The translations under genes and the position numbers were made by a program. A stretch of DNA of 64,000 bases from DATADW01 sp963733905 (lineage in GTDB: Bacteria > Actinomycetota > Acidimicrobiia > Spongiisociales > DATADW01): the NCBI GenBank assembly GCA_963733905.1, contig CAVTEU010000007.1, positions 434,001 through 498,000 of the forward strand, given 5' to 3'. This document shows, piece after piece, positions 20,583 through 30,025 of the stretch. How positions within the stretch are numbered: position 1 is the first letter of the stretch; each line of letters starts with the position of its first letter. The notes under the pieces were generated by a model. That model saw only the letters and a program-made list of their open reading frames with translations, was not told where the DNA came from and made no database searches.

Positions 20583-21514
20583 TCAGAGCACCCCAGAATA
20601 GGTTGCGCATGATCTGGATGGCGGCCGGGCCCAGCAGCACGATGAAGATGACCGGGAAGATGCAGGTCACCAGCGGGAAGAGGATCTTCACCGGGATCTT
20701 CATCGCCTTCTCCTCGGCGCGCTGACGCCGCTTCACCCGCAGCTCGGCGGTCTGCACCCGGAGCACCTGGCTCACCGAGACACCGTGCTTCTGTGCCTGG
20801 AGCAGGGCGAAGACGAAGTGGCGCAGATCGGCCACATTGGTGCGGTCCACCAGGTTGCGCAGCGCCTGATCACGGGGCACCCCGACCTGCATCTCCTGCA
20901 GCGTCCGGGTCAGCTCCTCGGCCAGCGGGCCGGTCCCGGTCCTGGCGGCACGGGACAGCGCCGCCTCGAACCCGAGACCCGCCTCGACGCTCACCGTGAT
21001 CTGGTCGATGGTGTCGGCCAGTTCGTCCTGGATTGCCATCTGGCGCTTCTGCGCCTGGTTGTAGAGGAGCAGGTCGGGGACGAAGAACCCGAGGGCGGTC
21101 ACGCCGATCCCGATCAGGAGGCCAACCAGGGACCGGTGGCCGGAGAAGTAGAAGAACCCAGCGGCGAGGCCTGCCGCCCCGAGCACGAACTTGGCTGCCA
21201 GCACCCGCTGCATGGGCCACCGCGCCGGCTCACCGGCCAGGACGACCCGCCGCTCCAGGCTGCGCATCCACCCGACCGGGGTGAGACGCACCGCATTGCG
21301 GGCCAGAGCGGCCACCAACGGCTTGACGGCACGGTCACCGGCGGGACGGCTGCAGCTCCAGTTGGTGGAGGTCGGTGCCCCCGCCGCGGCGCAAGTTGTC
21401 GGAGGCGGCGACGGAAGCCTTGCGGCGTCCGGCCACCGCCCACCACAGGAGCATGAGCGAGAGCCCAACCATGCCGGCGGCAAACAGCACCGGAACCGGG
21501 AAATTGAAAGACAT
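20583..21514 (-). CDS. tadC: TadC-like inner-membrane platform protein (GspF family), frameshifted
   Basis: Second T2SF/GspF-family membrane protein of the Flp pilus assembly system, thought to form the inner-membrane platform with TadB. The N-terminus (ATG 21514, 'MSFNFPVPVLFAAG') lies in one frame. After a shift near 21345 it continues 'RNAVRLTPVGWMRSLERR', membrane helices, then the GspF core 'QMAIQDELADTIDQITVSVEAGLGFEAALSRAA' (in part), 'LRHFVFALLQAQKHGVSVS' and final helices 'ILFPLVTCIFPVIFIVLLGP'. A GGAAGG ribosome site precedes the start. The printed frame runs through into the DnaB-like ORF; removing one G from the run near 20592 would give a TGA at 20583-20585, the length expected for TadC. 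Confidence 0.88.
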
Positions 21515-21525
21515 CAGACCTTCCT

Positions 21526-23472
21526 TTAGAACTTGATCTTGACGGTTTTGCGCATCCAGATGGTGCCGACGGTCATGAGCACCGCGGCAACCCCGAGCAT
21601 GATCCGCCCGGGCATGGTGGTGAAGAGCTCGGAGAGATACGCCGGGTTGGTGACGGCCATCACCCCGGCCAGCCCGAACGGGAAGGGCGAGCAGGATCCA
21701 GCCCGACATGCGGCCCTCGGCGCTGAGCGACTTGACCTGGCGCCGCAGTTGGCCCCGCTCCCTGATGGTCCCGGCAATGGTCTCGAGCACCTCGGCCAGG
21801 TTGCCCCCGCTCTCCAGGTTGATCTCGATGGCCTGCACCACCCACCCGAAGTCCACCGAGCCGACCCGCTCGTGCATGGCAGCCAGTGCCTCCTCGACCG
21901 GCCGGCCGAGTCGGGTCTCGAGGACGAGACGGCGGAACTCGTCGGAGGTGGGCGCTTCCGCCTCGCGGGCCACGGCGTCGGCGGCCTGCATGAAGCCATA
22001 CCCGGCTCGCAGCGTGCCCGACAACAGCAGCAGCGTGTCGTTGAGCTGGTCGGCGAACGCCGTCTGCCGGCGACTCGCTCGATGTGAGACCAGGAAGCGG
22101 GCCGCCACCGGGATCAACACCGCCAGGACGATGCCAACCAAGAGGTTGGCCAGCAGCAGGCCCAGGGCGAAGGCGATCAATGACCCGCACAGCACCAGCA
22201 GCCCGAACTCGCCGGGGCGGAGCACGATGCCCGCCTTCTCCAAGGCGAGCGCCAGCGAGCTGCGCTTGCCCCTGCGGTCGAGGGCGCCCTCGACGGCGAA
22301 GCTGGCCCGGCTCGACAAGCGGGAGAGGGTCGTCTTCGCCTCGGCGCCGCCTCGGCGGCCAAAGCGGGCGATGAGATCCACCCGGCGCGAGCGTGGCGCG
22401 AACAGGGCGAGCCCGCCCACCAGCAGGGCGACGAAGAACAGCCCCAAGCCCACGAACAGGGCACTCGACTGGGCCAATGGCGCCGGGGTGAGCGACGACC
22501 CGGGCCGCAGCTCGGGCACCGTGGTTGCCGGGACCGTGTTGGGGACGGTGGTCGGAGGCGTGGTCGCCTGCGGCTGCAGTGGTCGGGGGCGCTGGTGCCA
22601 CGGGCATCTCCACCGAGCGGCTGGCGCTGCAAGGTTTCGTTCCCTGAGGCGAACCTCAGTCTGATCGTGGTCTGGCCGTGTGCCTGTGAGCGGTAGCTCA
22701 CCCGGTACCGGTTGATCAGCTGTGATGCCAGCGAGTCGTAGATCCCGGCCAGAGCCTCGGGGTCTTCAGCGGCGGCCATCTGCCCCTCGGTGATGTCCGT
22801 CAAGCCGCTCAATGGTGTGATATCAAATTCCGAGCCCTCCAACGCCACCGCGTAGAAGTCCAGCCCGGCTCCCTGCAGGGCGGTGGCGGCATCATCGAAG
22901 CTGGCGCTGCTCACCGTGTCGCCGCCATCGGAGAGCAGGATCAGCGCCCGCCGCGTCTCATTCCCCTCGGAGAACAGCTCCGAGCCGGCCACGAGCGCGT
23001 CATAGAGGGCGGTCTCGCCGTTTGCCTCCAATGTGGAGACTGCGCTCACCGCCTCGGTGCGATCGGCGGAAAAGCCGGCCGCGAGGACCGGTTCGCTGCC
23101 AAACCCGAGCACCGACACGTCGACGTCTTCGGGCAGGCGCTCGAGGAACGACACCGCCGCCTGCTTGGCCGCGGCCATCGGAGCCCCGTCCATGCTCCCC
23201 GAGGTGTCCATGACCAGGACCAGTTCCAGGTCCTCGGTGGGCAGACGCCGCAGGGTTACCGGGATCTCCCGGCCACCTTCAGCGAGCTGCACGTCCTCCG
23301 CCTGGAGAGAGGCGCCCTCGTCTCCGGCCACCACCGCGGTCAAGGTGACCTGGGGATGATTGCTGGTGTCGACCTGCTCGATCTGGAAACCGTCCTCGGC
23401 GGCGAGGGCCGGCGCGGCAACCGCCCCGAAGACTCCCAGCAGCAGGACGCTGATCGTGAGACGCAGCTTCAT
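21526..23472 (-). CDS. tadB: VWA domain-TadB fusion (GspF family), frameshifted
   Basis: About 640 residues. From ATG 23472: signal peptide ('LTISVLLLGVFGAVAAPALA'), an extracytoplasmic von Willebrand A domain with MIDAS motif 'DTSGSMDG', 'LLSDGGDT' and a folded tail 'YRVSYRSQAHGQTTI', then a Pro/Thr-rich linker ('TTPPTTVPNTVPATTVPE'), a transmembrane helix and a TadB/GspF domain ('NDTLLLLSGTLRAGYGFMQA', 'VDFGWVVQAIEINLESGGN'), ending 'GRIMLGVAAVLM' and 'RKTVKIKF'. Frame changes near 22620, 22575 and 21690. The start overlaps the tadA stop (ATGA). VWA plus T2SF fusions are known in actinobacteria. The VWA part may bind pilin or extracellular ligands (inference). Confidence 0.88.
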
Positions 23473-24866
23473 GACGTGCGCCACCCGTTGATGTCCACCG
23501 CACCGAAGAGGTTGGCGGGCAGGGTGATACCCAGATCGGCGAGATGGTCGGTGAACCGGGGGCGGATGCCCGTGGGCTTGGTCGTGCCCCGGAAGCGGCC
23601 ATCGTCGGCGATGCCGGCCGAGTAGTCGAAGGTGAACACGTCCTGGAGCGTCACCACCTCGCCCTCCATCCCGGTCACCTCGGTGACGTGGGTCACCCGG
23701 CGCGACCCATCGCGCAAACGGGTGAGGTGGACGATGAGGTCGATCGCCGAGGCGACCTGCTCGCGGATGGCCCGCACCGGCAGGTCCATGCCCGCCATCA
23801 GCACCATGGTCTCCAACCGGGAGATGGCGTCACGCGGGGTGTTGGCGTGGACCGTGGACAGCGAGCCGTCGTGGCCGGTGTTCATCGCCTGGAGCATGTC
23901 GAGCGTCTCGCCGCCACGCACCTCCCCGACGATGATCCGGTCGGGGCGCATCCGCAGCGAGTTGCGCACCAGGTCGCGAATGGTGATCTGGCCCTTGCCC
24001 TCGATGTTGGGCGGACGAGCCTCGAGACGGATCACATGGTCCTGGTGGAGCTGCAGCTCCACCGCGTCCTCGATGGTGACGATCCGGTCGGTGGAGGGGA
24101 TGAGCGAGGAGAGGACGTTTAGCAACGTCGTCTTGCCCGTCCCGGTGCCTCCGGTGATGAGGATGTTGAGCCGTCCTTCGACGCAGGCCCGCAACAGGTC
24201 GGCCATCTCGGCGGTGAGCGTCTCGAACCGGATGAGGTCGTTGACCTGGTAGGGGTCCTTGGAGAACTTGCGGATGGTGAGGGCGGGGCCGTCCACCGCC
24301 AGCGGCGGGATGACCGCGTTGACCCGGGAGCCGTCGGGAAGACGGGCGTCCACCATGGGCGAGGACTCGTCGATGCGACGGCCCACCTGGCTGACGACCC
24401 GCTCGATCACCCGGCGGAGGTGCTCCTCGGAGAAGAAGCGGGCATCGGTCCGGTGGAGCCTTCCCTCCCGCTCGACGTAGATGGCGTCGTCGGCGTTGAC
24501 CATGACCTCGGTGACGGCATCGTCGAGCAGGAACTGCTCGATCGGCCCGTACCCGAGCACGTCGTTGCTCACCTCGGCCACCATGCGGTGGCGCTCGCCG
24601 GCGGACATGGGGATCCGCTCGGCTTCCATCACCCGGCCCAGCTCCTCGAGCACCAGGCCGCGCAGCTGCTCCTCGGAGAGCGAGGAGTCATAGAGGCGCG
24701 ATCCCAGCCGGGCGAAGAGGGACTCCTGCGCCCGGTTCTTCAGCCCCGAGAGCGGGTCGGCAACATTCTCAAACGATTCGCGAGGCACCGCCGGCTTGGC
24801 GATCTCGGGCTGCGGAGCCTCGGGTGCGGCGATATCGGCCAGCCGCAGGCGCTCGTGCAATTTCAT
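23469..24866 (-). CDS. tadA: TadA/CpaF secretion ATPase
   Basis: Cytoplasmic hexameric ATPase powering Flp/Tad pilus assembly (VirB11/GspE superfamily). 465 residues, intact frame. N-terminal domain with 'DVLGYGPIEQFLLDD' (residues 102-116) and 'TEVMVNADDAIYVER'. Walker A 'GGTGTGKT' at 239-246, Asp box 'RIVTIEDAVEL' from 261, Walker B 'RIIVGEVRGGE' at 310-320, His box 'SLSTVHAN' at 335-342. It starts inside the cpaE stop region and its stop overlaps the VWA-tadB start (ATGA at both junctions), so it is in a tightly coupled operon. One of the best-supported genes here. Confidence 0.97.
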   Translation of the reverse strand: MKLHERLRLADIAAPEAPQPEIAKPAVPRESFENVADPLSGLKNRAQESLFARLGSRLYDSSLSEEQLRGLVLEELGRVMEAERIPMSAGERHRMVAEVSNDVLGYGPIEQFLLDDAVTEVMVNADDAIYVEREGRLHRTDARFFSEEHLRRVIERVVSQVGRRIDESSPMVDARLPDGSRVNAVIPPLAVDGPALTIRKFSKDPYQVNDLIRFETLTAEMADLLRACVEGRLNILITGGTGTGKTTLLNVLSSLIPSTDRIVTIEDAVELQLHQDHVIRLEARPPNIEGKGQITIRDLVRNSLRMRPDRIIVGEVRGGETLDMLQAMNTGHDGSLSTVHANTPRDAISRLETMVLMAGMDLPVRAIREQVASAIDLIVHLTRLRDGSRRVTHVTEVTGMEGEVVTLQDVFTFDYSAGIADDGRFRGTTKPTGIRPRFTDHLADLGITLPANLFGAVDINGWRTS

Positions 24867-26051
24867 CGGGTCTTCCTCCAGGGGAACTTGGGTCGTGCCG
24901 TAGGCGGCGAGAAGATGTCGACGATGTCTTCGAGGCCCTTGGCCACCGACGACCGAGCTTCGGTCTCGAGCAGCGGAGCGCCCCGGTTGTAGGAGAGGGG
25001 CACCTCACGCGAGCTGGGCACGCTCACCGAGATGTCGAGCCCCAGGGTGGCGACGATGTCGTCGCGGTCCAGCCCCACCCGGCTGTCGGCTCGGTTGAGC
25101 ACCAGGTGACGCCCCGGAGCGGTGACGGAGAGCTTGTCGAGCAGGTCGAGCCCCTTGCGGAGCCCGCGCACCGCCGACACGTCCATGTCGGCCACCAGCA
25201 GCAGGTCGGTGGAATGGTCGAGGGCGGCGAGGGTGTACTCGTCGATCCCGGCGGCGGTGTCCACCACGACGTAGGAGAACTCCTGCGCCAGCAGCTCGAG
25301 GATCCGCCCCACCTGGTTACCGCTCACCCCTTCGCCATCCGACGGGGTCTCGGGGGCGCACATCACATAGAGGTCGCTGGCATGCGGGGTGAGGAACATC
25401 TTGAGCGTGGTGGCGTCCAATGTGTGCAACGAGCGGGCCACGTCGGCCAGCGTCTGGTCGGGGACCAGCATGAGTGCATTGGCGGCGTCGCCGAAGAGGA
25501 TGTCGAGGTCCACGAGGACGACCTGGCCGGGATGGCGCTTGGCCAGCCCGACGGCCAGATTGGAGGCGACAACGGTCTTGCCCGATCCCCCCTTCGGGGA
25601 GAGCACGGTGATGAGCCGGCTCTGGGAAGCCGTCGGCCGTCTCGATCCCGGCGAGGTTGGCCCGCAACCGGGTGCCGGTCTGCAGCGCCCGGTCGAAGGT
25701 CTCGAGCAGCTGCTCGGCCACCGCGTCGGGTGCGATCACGTCGCGGGCGCCCGCCCGAAGGGCGTTCTCCCACACCTCGGCGCTGGGCGGCGCCACGATG
25801 AGCACGGTGATCTCGGGACGGAGACGCTCCAACTCGCGCGCCATGTCGAGAGTGACCTGGAGCGGGAGGTCGGGGCCCAGCGCGACGACCTCGGGATCGG
25901 CGGCGGCGATCTCCTCGACCGCCGTCACCGGATCCTCGAGCCCCGCCTGGCTGAACCAGCGACGCAGGTCGCCGTTCAGCCTTCCTCCAAAGGCGCTCCG
26001 GACGTTGGCCTCGAACTCAGAGCTTTGAGTGGCGATGGTGATGCCGCTCAT
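24863..26051 (-). CDS. CpaE/TadZ-like pilus localisation ATPase (one frameshift)
   Basis: ParA/MinD-superfamily protein that positions Tad pilus machinery at the pole in other bacteria. The N-terminus (ATG 26051, 'MSGITIATQSSEFE') is a response-regulator-like domain ('PEVVALGPDLPLQVTLDMA', 'LRAGARDVIAPDAVAEQL'). After a shift near 25620 the ATPase domain begins 'LSPKGGSGKT' (deviant Walker A with the signature Lys), with 'GQVVLVDLDILFGD', 'YVVVDTAAGIDE' and 'LVLNRADSRVGL'. It overlaps cpaB upstream and tadA downstream by four bases each. A phosphorylation Asp is not obvious in the receiver-like domain, as usual for CpaE. Confidence 0.93.
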
Positions 26052-26930
26052 GGCTGCACCTGACCCTGGTTCAGCTCCTCCAGCATCTGGAGGTAGTCGA
26101 GGATCGGCTCGGCCTCGCCGTAGACGGTGAGCCGGGTCTGCACCTGGGTGCCTGCCTCGGAGTCGTCCTCGGTCTCGCCGGCGAGCCACATGCGGCCGTG
26201 CTCCTGGGTGAAGATGAACCGCTCCACCGAAGGGGCGTCCATCGCCAGGGTGACCAGCAGGCTGCCCTCGGGGGCCACGTCGGGCTGCCCTTCGGTCTCC
26301 TCCTCGCCTGCAACGGGAGCCGGCGGAGGCCTGTCCCACCTGGACATCGGTGACCAGGATCTTGTGGAGGATGATCCCCGTGGTGTTGGGGCTCTGCTTG
26401 TCGATTTCCTCGGTCTCGGTCCCCTCTTCGGAGGCGGTGGTCCGGTCGATCTGGAGGTCGAAGGGGTCGAAGGAGGCCAGCACCGCCACGGTCTCGCCGG
26501 GGGTGAGCTTGCCGCCCAAGGCCCGCTGCGGGTCGAGCGACACGGTCACCTCGAGGAGGCCCTCAGGGACATCCACCTCGGACTGCGCCGCCGCCACCTG
26601 GGGATCGACGAAGCGGCTCTTGAGGAGCTGCTCCCCGGCCACCAGGTCGACCGAGGTCGCCATGCCCTTCAGCTCGCTACTCAGCTCGGCGCGGTTGCCG
26701 ATGCTGCCCGGCGTCTGGATCTTGGCCGGAATGAGCTTGACCTCGACCTGCGACTCGGCGATGTCCTGCGCAAGCGTGCCTTGCGCGATCGCTTCAGTGG
26801 CGACGAGGACCTCGATGGTCTCCTCGCCGGCGAGGGCGCGGGCCTCGGCACTGCGGGCGTAGTTGAGCACCACGAAGGTGCCAACTGCGGCCAGGACGAC
26901 GGCGGCAATGACCGCCAGTACTCTTTTCAT
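26048..26930 (-). CDS. cpaB: CpaB/RcpC pilus assembly protein (one frameshift)
   Basis: Periplasm/cell-wall side component of the Flp pilus system with a SAF domain. N-terminal anchor 'RVLAVIAAVVLAAVGTFVVL', then 'TIEVLVATEAIAQGTLAQ' (SAF-like beta-clip), 'SVDLVAGEQLLKSRFVD', and a C-terminal RcpC-like region 'TVSLDPQRALGGKLTPGETV'. A shift near 26325 links to the last frame ('PEGSLLVTLAMDAPSVERFIF'), ending 'EELNQGQVQP'. The stop overlaps the cpaE ATG. A strong GGAGAG ribosome site lies 28 bases after the upstream TadG-like stop. The operon position is the standard one. Confidence 0.9.
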
Positions 26931-26957
26931 GATCCTATCTCTCTCCTTTTTTCTTTG

Positions 26958-27963
26958 TTACTTGGTCAACTTGACGACGACGACACCGCGGTCAGGTCCG
27001 CCGAGCTCGCCATCTGGGACCGATGCTCGAGTGAAATAGCCCACGAATGCACCGAACGCTTCCGCTTGGGTTGCCATCTTCATCGAGACACTTGATGCTC
27101 GAAGGTTCCTTCATGCCGCCACCGAGGTAGTAACCGGTGAGGTGGAAGGCTCCAAAGCCAGCGACTCGATACTTCCCGTTGGATCCCGATCCTTGGTGAC
27201 GTCATCGTAGAACGGAATCAATACCGTCGGTTCCAAGCAGTGATTCCATCTGTGCTTTCGAGCACGAGACCGAGTTTCCGGTGTCTGACTTCCGTAGCTC
27301 ATCACGCCGACCTCGACTGTGACCTCGCACGCTGGCGGATTGTCAGGCATCGAGCCAGCCAAACGCCGCCCGGCAGATCTCTGTCCCGCTGGGCCTGAGG
27401 CACAGGGAGGCCGCGGTAGTCACCGACGTACCATGATGGAACGTGATCTCAACCGGGACACCGAAGCCCTGAGCCCGTATACCAGCCCACTCGCAGTCGG
27501 AGATGATGAGCGGAAGAGTTGTCAAGCCGCTCGGATATCCCCACACCGCGGTCGCTTTTGCATTGACTGTGGTGCCGTTGAACCCGATCACTTGGGCGAG
27601 AAAGGGCTTGTAGACGTCTGATCCGCTCGTGTCCAGCGTCTTGGTCGTCACCGTGACCTCTTTGGCGGCCGTGTTGAGCTCAACTGACTCGATCCCGGCT
27701 GCCCCGTCGTTGGCGTTGGAGCTGGCATAGGTGCCGGCGGTGGCGTTGGCGGTGCCGGTCGTGCATGGCTTCCCGAGAGCGCAGTCCTCGGCGATGGCCA
27801 GGGCGCCGGCGTCGGCGCCGCTCTGGAGCTGGCGCCGCTCGCCGTAGAGGGCTCCGACGTCGATGGCGAAGGCCGCCATTCCAATCAGTGCGGTCAGGCT
27901 GATCGCCACGATGACCGCGGTGGCGCCGCGCTCATCATTCAGCCGCCGTACGAAGTTGCTTCA
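26958..27963 (-). CDS. TadG-like Tad-domain pilus protein (several frameshifts)
   Basis: About 330-residue exported protein with an N-terminal Tad/TadE-G helix: 'LNDERGATAVIVAISLTALIGMAAFAIDVG' (in two pieces), then 'ALYGERRQLQSGADAGALA' as in TadG-type minor pilins. The middle includes 'GFNGTTVNAKATAVWGYPSG' and 'CEWAGIRAQGF'. The C-terminal part lies in other frames: 'TVLIPFYDDVTKDRDPTG', 'GFGAFHLTGYYLGGGMKEPS', then 'GYFTRASVPDGELGG' and 'VVVVKLTK', with TAA at 26958-26960. The 3' segment contains no long single ORF and would be missed by ORF calling alone. Start is probably a TTG at about 27963 overlapping the tadE stop, after one more indel. Confidence 0.8.
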
Positions 27964-28350
27964 ACCACCGCATCGCATGACTCCTTTTCCTTCGAGGGTG
28001 ATGGTGTTGGTCCCAAAGAGGGGAATGTTGTAAGTGAAGGGGTAGGTGGCGGTCACGCTCGTGGCGCTGCCCGGGTTGCAGGCAGTGGTGCTCACCGAGA
28101 CCTGCGCCGGGTTGAGCGAGGTGGCGGCGTTCTTGGTGGCCTGTACGGCTTCGCCAGAGTCCTTGGTGACGGCCAGCGTGCGCACACCTTCACGGGCGGC
28201 GTGGGTGAGGGTGATCTGCGCGTTGTAGCCCCGCCCGAATTCGACGATGCCGAAGATGAGCAGAATGAGAATTGGGAGGATCAGGGCGAACTCGACCATC
28301 GAGGCGCCCCGGTCTTGACGGAGGCGTTGGAAACGGGTGGAAGCAGACAT
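27961..28350 (-). CDS. TadE-like minor pilin
   Basis: 129 residues, intact. Hydrophilic N-terminus, then 'DRGASMVEFALILPILILLIFGIVEFGRGYN', the TadE signature with a glutamate at +5-like position (in pieces: 'GASMVEFAL', 'GIVEFGRG'), followed by 'HAAREGVRTLAV' and a beta-rich C-terminus with two cysteines. TadE-like pseudopilins are processed by a prepilin peptidase and assembled with Flp. No peptidase gene (TadV/CpaA) lies in the window. Lies between the pilins and the TadG-like gene in the operon. Confidence 0.93.
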   Translation of the reverse strand: MSASTRFQRLRQDRGASMVEFALILPILILLIFGIVEFGRGYNAQITLTHAAREGVRTLAVTKDSGEAVQATKNAATSLNPAQVSVSTTACNPGSATSVTATYPFTYNIPLFGTNTITLEGKGVMRCGG

Positions 28351-28368
28351 CGTCGATCCGTCAGTCCC

Positions 28369-28528
28369 TCAGAGCGTCAAGAGCTCTGGCTGGTCGAAGA
28401 GACCGTTCACCGACTGTCCCGAATAGCATGCACCGCGACCAAACGCCGCCATGGCGATGAGCGTCACCATCAGGGCGTACTCCGGCATGGATGGCGCCGT
28501 CTTCGGATGTCAGGAAGCGGGTGATCAT
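28369..28528 (-). CDS. Second Flp-like small pilin (one frameshift), weak
   Basis: ATG 28528 opens 'MITRFLTSEDGA', then after one extra base the other frame gives 'MPEYALMVTLIAMAAFGRG' and ends 'QSVNGLFDQPELLTL' with TGA at 28369-28371. The pattern of a short N-terminus, 'xxEYALxxxLIAxxA' helix and brief tail is that of Flp/Fap type IVb pilins. The processing site resembles the usual G-x4-E only loosely, and the tail differs from the first pilin. About 52 residues. Confidence 0.65.
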
Positions 28529-28608
28529 GTGAGGAAGTCCTTCTTGGCTGGAACTGCGGCGGTCCGAGGAGTCCAGGACCGCCGCAGTCGATTCAGCCGA
28601 CTTGCGTT

Positions 28609-28793
28609 TCAGGCGTGAGCTTGCCTGCGACGGTCGGTGAACAGCAGCCGAGCGATGTCGTCGCCGACGAGGGTCACGGCAACGATCGACGACCACGGCG
28701 ATGAGAGCAACCATGAGGCCGTACTCGACCATGGTGGCACCCTCGTCCTCCCGCACGATGCGGGACTGCAGCCAGGTGTGAGATGTGAAGCAT
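28609..28793 (-). CDS. flp: Flp type IVb pilin (frameshifted)
   Basis: Major pilin candidate. A very good ribosome site (GGAAGGAG, seven bases before ATG 28793) starts the reading. The mature-pilin signature 'EDEGATMVEYGLMVALIAVV' has the G-x4-E-Y processing context of Flp pilins. After an indel near 28690 the protein ends 'VTLVGDDIARLLFTDRRRQ' with TGA at 28609-28611. About 60 residues, as usual for Flp. An indel close to the start is also needed to join ATG to the pilin frame. First gene of the Tad operon. Confidence 0.85.
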
Positions 28794-28901
28794 TTTGCTT
28801 CTCCTTCCTGTACTTGCGGACCGCCCTTTGCGGTCTCTACTTGAAAGCAAGTATCGGTGGATAAGCTCGCCGCCTCATCGCCACAATTGAGGATTCGCCC
28901 A

Positions 28902-28917
28902 TCATCAAAATTGATGA
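28902..28917. promoter_or_regulatory. Inverted repeat upstream of the pilin operon
   Basis: TCATCAA-AA-TTGATGA, perfect 7-bp arms with a 2-base spacer, in the AT-rich part of the gap between the response-regulator stop (28974) and the flp start (28793). Placement about 110 bases upstream of flp suits an activator or repressor site, perhaps for the neighbouring NarL-type regulator. No direct evidence of binding. Confidence 0.35.
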
Positions 28918-28973
28918 AAGCGAGACGGCAGTCGGCAGACGGCAGCCAGAACTGGCGCCGCAGGCGTGCGGAA

Positions 28974-29627
28974 CTAGCTGTCGAACCAGCCTTGTCGGCG
29001 GGCCATCGCCACCGCTTGGAGCTGGGAGCCCACATCCAGCTTGAGGAGGATGGATCGGATCTGGCTGCGGACCGTCGCCAGCGAGACAAACGACTCCTCG
29101 GCGATCTCGGCGGCGGACTTGCCATCCACGAGGCCGGCGAGCACCTGTTGCTCCCTCTCGGTGAGCCTCTCCAGAGTGGCCTTCCGTTGAGCCTCGGAGG
29201 AGCGCCAGGTTCGGAGCGCAGCGCGCATCTCGTGACGCTCTCCAGGCGGAAGGATGTCCCGGCCCTCGACCGCGTCGCGGATCGATTGGACCAAGCGGTC
29301 GAACGAGACCGACTTCTTCAGGATGCCATCGGCGCCGGCCTCGAGGCACTCTCCCAGTCGTCGCTTGTCGGTGTTCCCGGTGAGGACGACAACCCTCTCG
29401 GCGGCTTCCAGGAGGCGGTCGATCAGGCCGAGACTGCTCCCCAGTTCCTCGCCCAGGTCGAGATCGAGCAAGACCAGCGTGGGGCTGAACGCCTCGGCTG
29501 CATCGAAGATGGCATCGGCCGTGGGGCCGTCCACCACTCGCACCTCGAAGCCCTCCCCGGTCAAGGCAAGCTGCAGGCTCTGGCCCAGCAGCACGTGGTC
29601 GTCAACGATGAGCACCCGGTTGCTCAT
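28974..29627 (-). CDS. NarL/FixJ-family response regulator
   Basis: About 217 residues, intact. Receiver domain: 'RVLIVDDHVLLGQSL' (acidic pocket DD), phosphoacceptor Asp in 'LVLLDLDLG', Thr in 'VVVLTGNT', Lys in 'ILKKSVSF'. C-terminal LuxR-type HTH: 'LTEREQQVLAGLVDGKSAAEIAEE', 'VSLATVRSQIRSILLKL' (in pieces). Start is ATG 29627 ('MSNRVLIV'), with an alternative 29636. It precedes the Tad operon in the same direction, 181 bases from flp, and is the best candidate for its regulator. The histidine kinase at 30.0-31.6 kb lies upstream on the same strand. Confidence 0.93.
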   Translation of the reverse strand: MSNRVLIVDDHVLLGQSLQLALTGEGFEVRVVDGPTADAIFDAAEAFSPTLVLLDLDLGEELGSSLGLIDRLLEAAERVVVLTGNTDKRRLGECLEAGADGILKKSVSFDRLVQSIRDAVEGRDILPPGERHEMRAALRTWRSSEAQRKATLERLTEREQQVLAGLVDGKSAAEIAEESFVSLATVRSQIRSILLKLDVGSQLQAVAMARRQGWFDS

Positions 29628-29680
29628 CGAGCGCACCTATATCAACATTGGGGATGAGGCCGGGCGGCGCACCGGGTTCA

Positions 29681-30025
29681 ATGCCTCGGTGTCCTATAAC
29701 GCCTCGGCGGATCCTCGTGGCCGTCGTTCCGCCGCTTTTGAGCGATCTATTGAGCCGCCTCGTCTCCCGCGTCGAATTCGACGTGGTCGAGATGCCGCCC
29801 GATGGCACGCTGCCGGATGGCCGCTTCGACGCGGCATTCGTGAACACCGACGTCGAGCTCGCTTCGATCGAAATCGACACCCTGGTCCGGTTGCCAATGA
29901 CGCCGAATGGTCTGGGGACCGCCCGCATCAGCAACGAAAAAGGCGAGGAGTGGGTTGAGTTGACCAGTGTCGACGATCTTATCGCCCTGATCGACCGGCT
30001 CTCAGCCGACCTCAGCTCCGTCTGA
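29681..30025 (+). CDS. Small receiver-like or uncharacterised protein, antisense between kinase and regulator
   Basis: About 114 residues. 'PRRILVAVVPPLLSDLLSRLV', 'FDVVEMPPDGTLPDGRFDAAFVN' and 'SVDDLIALIDRLSADL' give an alternating beta/alpha pattern like a degenerate receiver or STAS-sized domain, with no clear catalytic motif. It is divergent from the response regulator and its 3' end overlaps the kinase 3' end by 24 bases. The reading frame is open without interruption and has coding-like codon bias. The function is unknown. Confidence 0.6.
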   Translation: MPRCPITPRRILVAVVPPLLSDLLSRLVSRVEFDVVEMPPDGTLPDGRFDAAFVNTDVELASIEIDTLVRLPMTPNGLGTARISNEKGEEWVELTSVDDLIALIDRLSADLSSV

